A stretch of 7,898 bases of DNA from Vulcanimicrobiota bacterium (GTDB lineage Bacteria; Vulcanimicrobiota; Vulcanimicrobiia; Vulcanimicrobiales; Vulcanimicrobiaceae). The translations under genes were made by a program, and so were the position numbers. The stretch is from assembly GCA_019233415.1 (NCBI GenBank), contig JAFAMK010000293.1, positions 1 to 7,898 of the forward strand. Reading direction: 5' to 3'. Of the stretch, positions 6,865 through 7,898 are shown one piece after another. Under the pieces are notes generated by a model. It worked only from the letters and a program-made list of their open reading frames with translations. It was not told the DNA's origin and made no database searches. Positions within the stretch are counted from its first letter, which is position 1. Every line of letters starts with the position of its first letter.

Positions 6865-7898
6865 ATGCAGGTGGCGCAGGCGATCTTTCAGCCCGAGTTC
6901 GAGACGCTCGAACGGGCGGCGCTGGAGGCGCTTCAGGTTGAGCGGCTGCGTGCGCTCGTCAACCGGCTGCGCGGCGCGAACGACACGTACCGCGAGCGGC
7001 TGCGCGGCGTCGCGACACCGGATGCGCTCGACGCGCTCGCCGGCCTGCCGTTCAGCACGAAGGCCGACATGCGCGACGCGTACCCGCTGGGATTGCTGGC
7101 GGTTCCACCCGACGCGCTGGCGCGCATCCACGCCTCGTCCGGCACGACCGGGAACCCGACGATCGGCGCGTACACGAAGGGCGACCTGCACGTCTTCGCC
7201 GAGGTCGTCGCGCGCAGCCTCGCCGCGGGCGGGATTCGGCCGCGCGACATGTTTCAAGTCGCGTGGGGTTACGGGCTCTTCACCGGCGGGCTCGGCGCGC
7301 ACGGCGGATGCGAACTGCTCGGCGCGTGCGCGATCCCCGCGTCGAGCGGGAACACCGCGCGCCAGATTCAGCTGCTCGCCGATCTGCCGGTCGTCGGGAT
7401 CGGCGCGACGCCGTCGTACGCGCTCGTCCTCGCCGAGCGCTTCCGCGCCGAAGGACGCCGCCCGCAGGCGCTGCGCTACGCGATCTGCGGCGCCGAGGCG
7501 TGGACCCGCGAGATGCGCGCGGAACTCGAAGAACTGTTCGGCGTCACGGCAACCAACATCTACGGCCTGACCGAGATCATCGGCCCCGGCGTCGCGCAGG
7601 AGTGCCTTGCGAAGCAAGGGATGCACGTGCAAGAGGATCATTTCCTCGCCGAGATCGTCGATCCGGAGAGCGGTCGGCCGGTCGCCGACGGCGTGCGCGG
7701 TGAGCTGGTGCTCACGACGCTCACGCGCGAGGCGATGCCGGTGCTGCGCTACCGCACGCGCGACCTGACCTCGATGGTGCGCGAGCGCTGCGCCTGCGGG
7801 CGCACGACGGCGCGCATCGACTGGTTCACCGGGCGCGACGACGACATGCTCGTCATCCGCGGCGTCAACGTCTTCCCCTCGGCGGTCGAAGAGGGGCT
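6865..7898 (+). CDS. paaK: Phenylacetate-CoA ligase, 3'-partial
   Basis: Adenylate-forming enzyme that converts phenylacetate (or a related aryl acid) with ATP and CoA to the CoA thioester. The frame is open from ATG 6865 through the right edge: 344 codons are visible, against roughly 430-440 in the family, so some 90 residues are cut off. Motifs seen: phosphate loop SSGTTG (91-96), WGYGLFTGGLG, GAEAWTREMR, YGLTEIIGPGVA (from Y233), YRTRDLT, the CACGRT motif, and GRDDDMLVIRGVNVFPS near 323-338, all characteristic of PaaK. ATG 6865 is preferred; GTG 6856 is possible and an in-frame TAG at 6847-6849 limits extension. There is no good Shine-Dalgarno sequence. The gene lies 35 bp after the polyprenyl synthase with no evident terminator, so it may be co-transcribed with the hopanoid genes. 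Specificity could be for another aryl acid. Confidence 0.94.
   Translation, partial: MQVAQAIFQPEFETLERAALEALQVERLRALVNRLRGANDTYRERLRGVATPDALDALAGLPFSTKADMRDAYPLGLLAVPPDALARIHASSGTTGNPTIGAYTKGDLHVFAEVVARSLAAGGIRPRDMFQVAWGYGLFTGGLGAHGGCELLGACAIPASSGNTARQIQLLADLPVVGIGATPSYALVLAERFRAEGRRPQALRYAICGAEAWTREMRAELEELFGVTATNIYGLTEIIGPGVAQECLAKQGMHVQEDHFLAEIVDPESGRPVADGVRGELVLTTLTREAMPVLRYRTRDLTSMVRERCACGRTTARIDWFTGRDDDMLVIRGVNVFPSAVEEG

Noticed and set aside
6938..7570. Plus-strand open frame of 210 codons inside paaK
   Set aside because: It is out of frame with PaaK, rich in Arg, Ser and Ala, and has no domain; the true frame starts at 6865 and runs off the window.
6730..7641. Minus-strand open frame of 303 codons opposite paaK
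   Set aside because: It lies wholly opposite well-supported paaK and prenyl synthase coding sequence and shows no protein features.

Overview
The window is a dense, high-GC bacterial stretch (C/G strongly favoured at third codon positions) that holds most of a hopanoid (bacterial triterpenoid lipid) biosynthesis locus. The coding style and gene set suggest a high-GC soil-type bacterium. Candidatus Eremiobacterota (WPS-2) or a similar uncultured lineage is my guess, but the sequence alone does not fix the phylum.

Layout from left to right. (1) Positions 1-1805, plus strand: squalene-hopene cyclase, cut by the left edge and lacking roughly its first 45-50 residues. (2) Positions 1766-2665, minus strand: a ferritin-like diiron carboxylate protein of unknown substrate. 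It converges on the cyclase gene and overlaps its last 40 bp. (3) Positions 2666-2760: a short divergent intergenic region with an imperfect GC-rich hairpin. (4) Positions 2761-6829, plus strand: a tightly packed run of four genes, namely a eukaryote-type one-step squalene synthase, hpnA (hopanoid-associated NAD-dependent sugar epimerase/dehydratase), hpnH (radical SAM adenosylhopane synthase) and a short-chain polyprenyl diphosphate synthase. Junctions are +7 bp, a 28-bp overlap and +1 bp, so translation is probably coupled. (5) Position 6865 to the right edge: phenylacetate-CoA ligase (PaaK), cut by the right edge, 35 bp after the previous stop.

The genes form a coherent pathway. The polyprenyl synthase would make farnesyl diphosphate, squalene synthase would join two of these to squalene, Shc would cyclise squalene to hopene/hopanol, and HpnH would add a 5'-deoxyadenosyl group to give adenosylhopane, the precursor of side-chain-extended hopanoids. 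HpnA probably acts on the sugar-like side chain or head group. Parts that do not fit the standard picture are the antisense diiron protein, the use of a single squalene synthase rather than the HpnC/D/E trio usual in bacteria, and the paaK gene at the end of the run. No stretch longer than about 100 bp lacks a gene. I saw no tRNA, rRNA, CRISPR array or insertion sequence.
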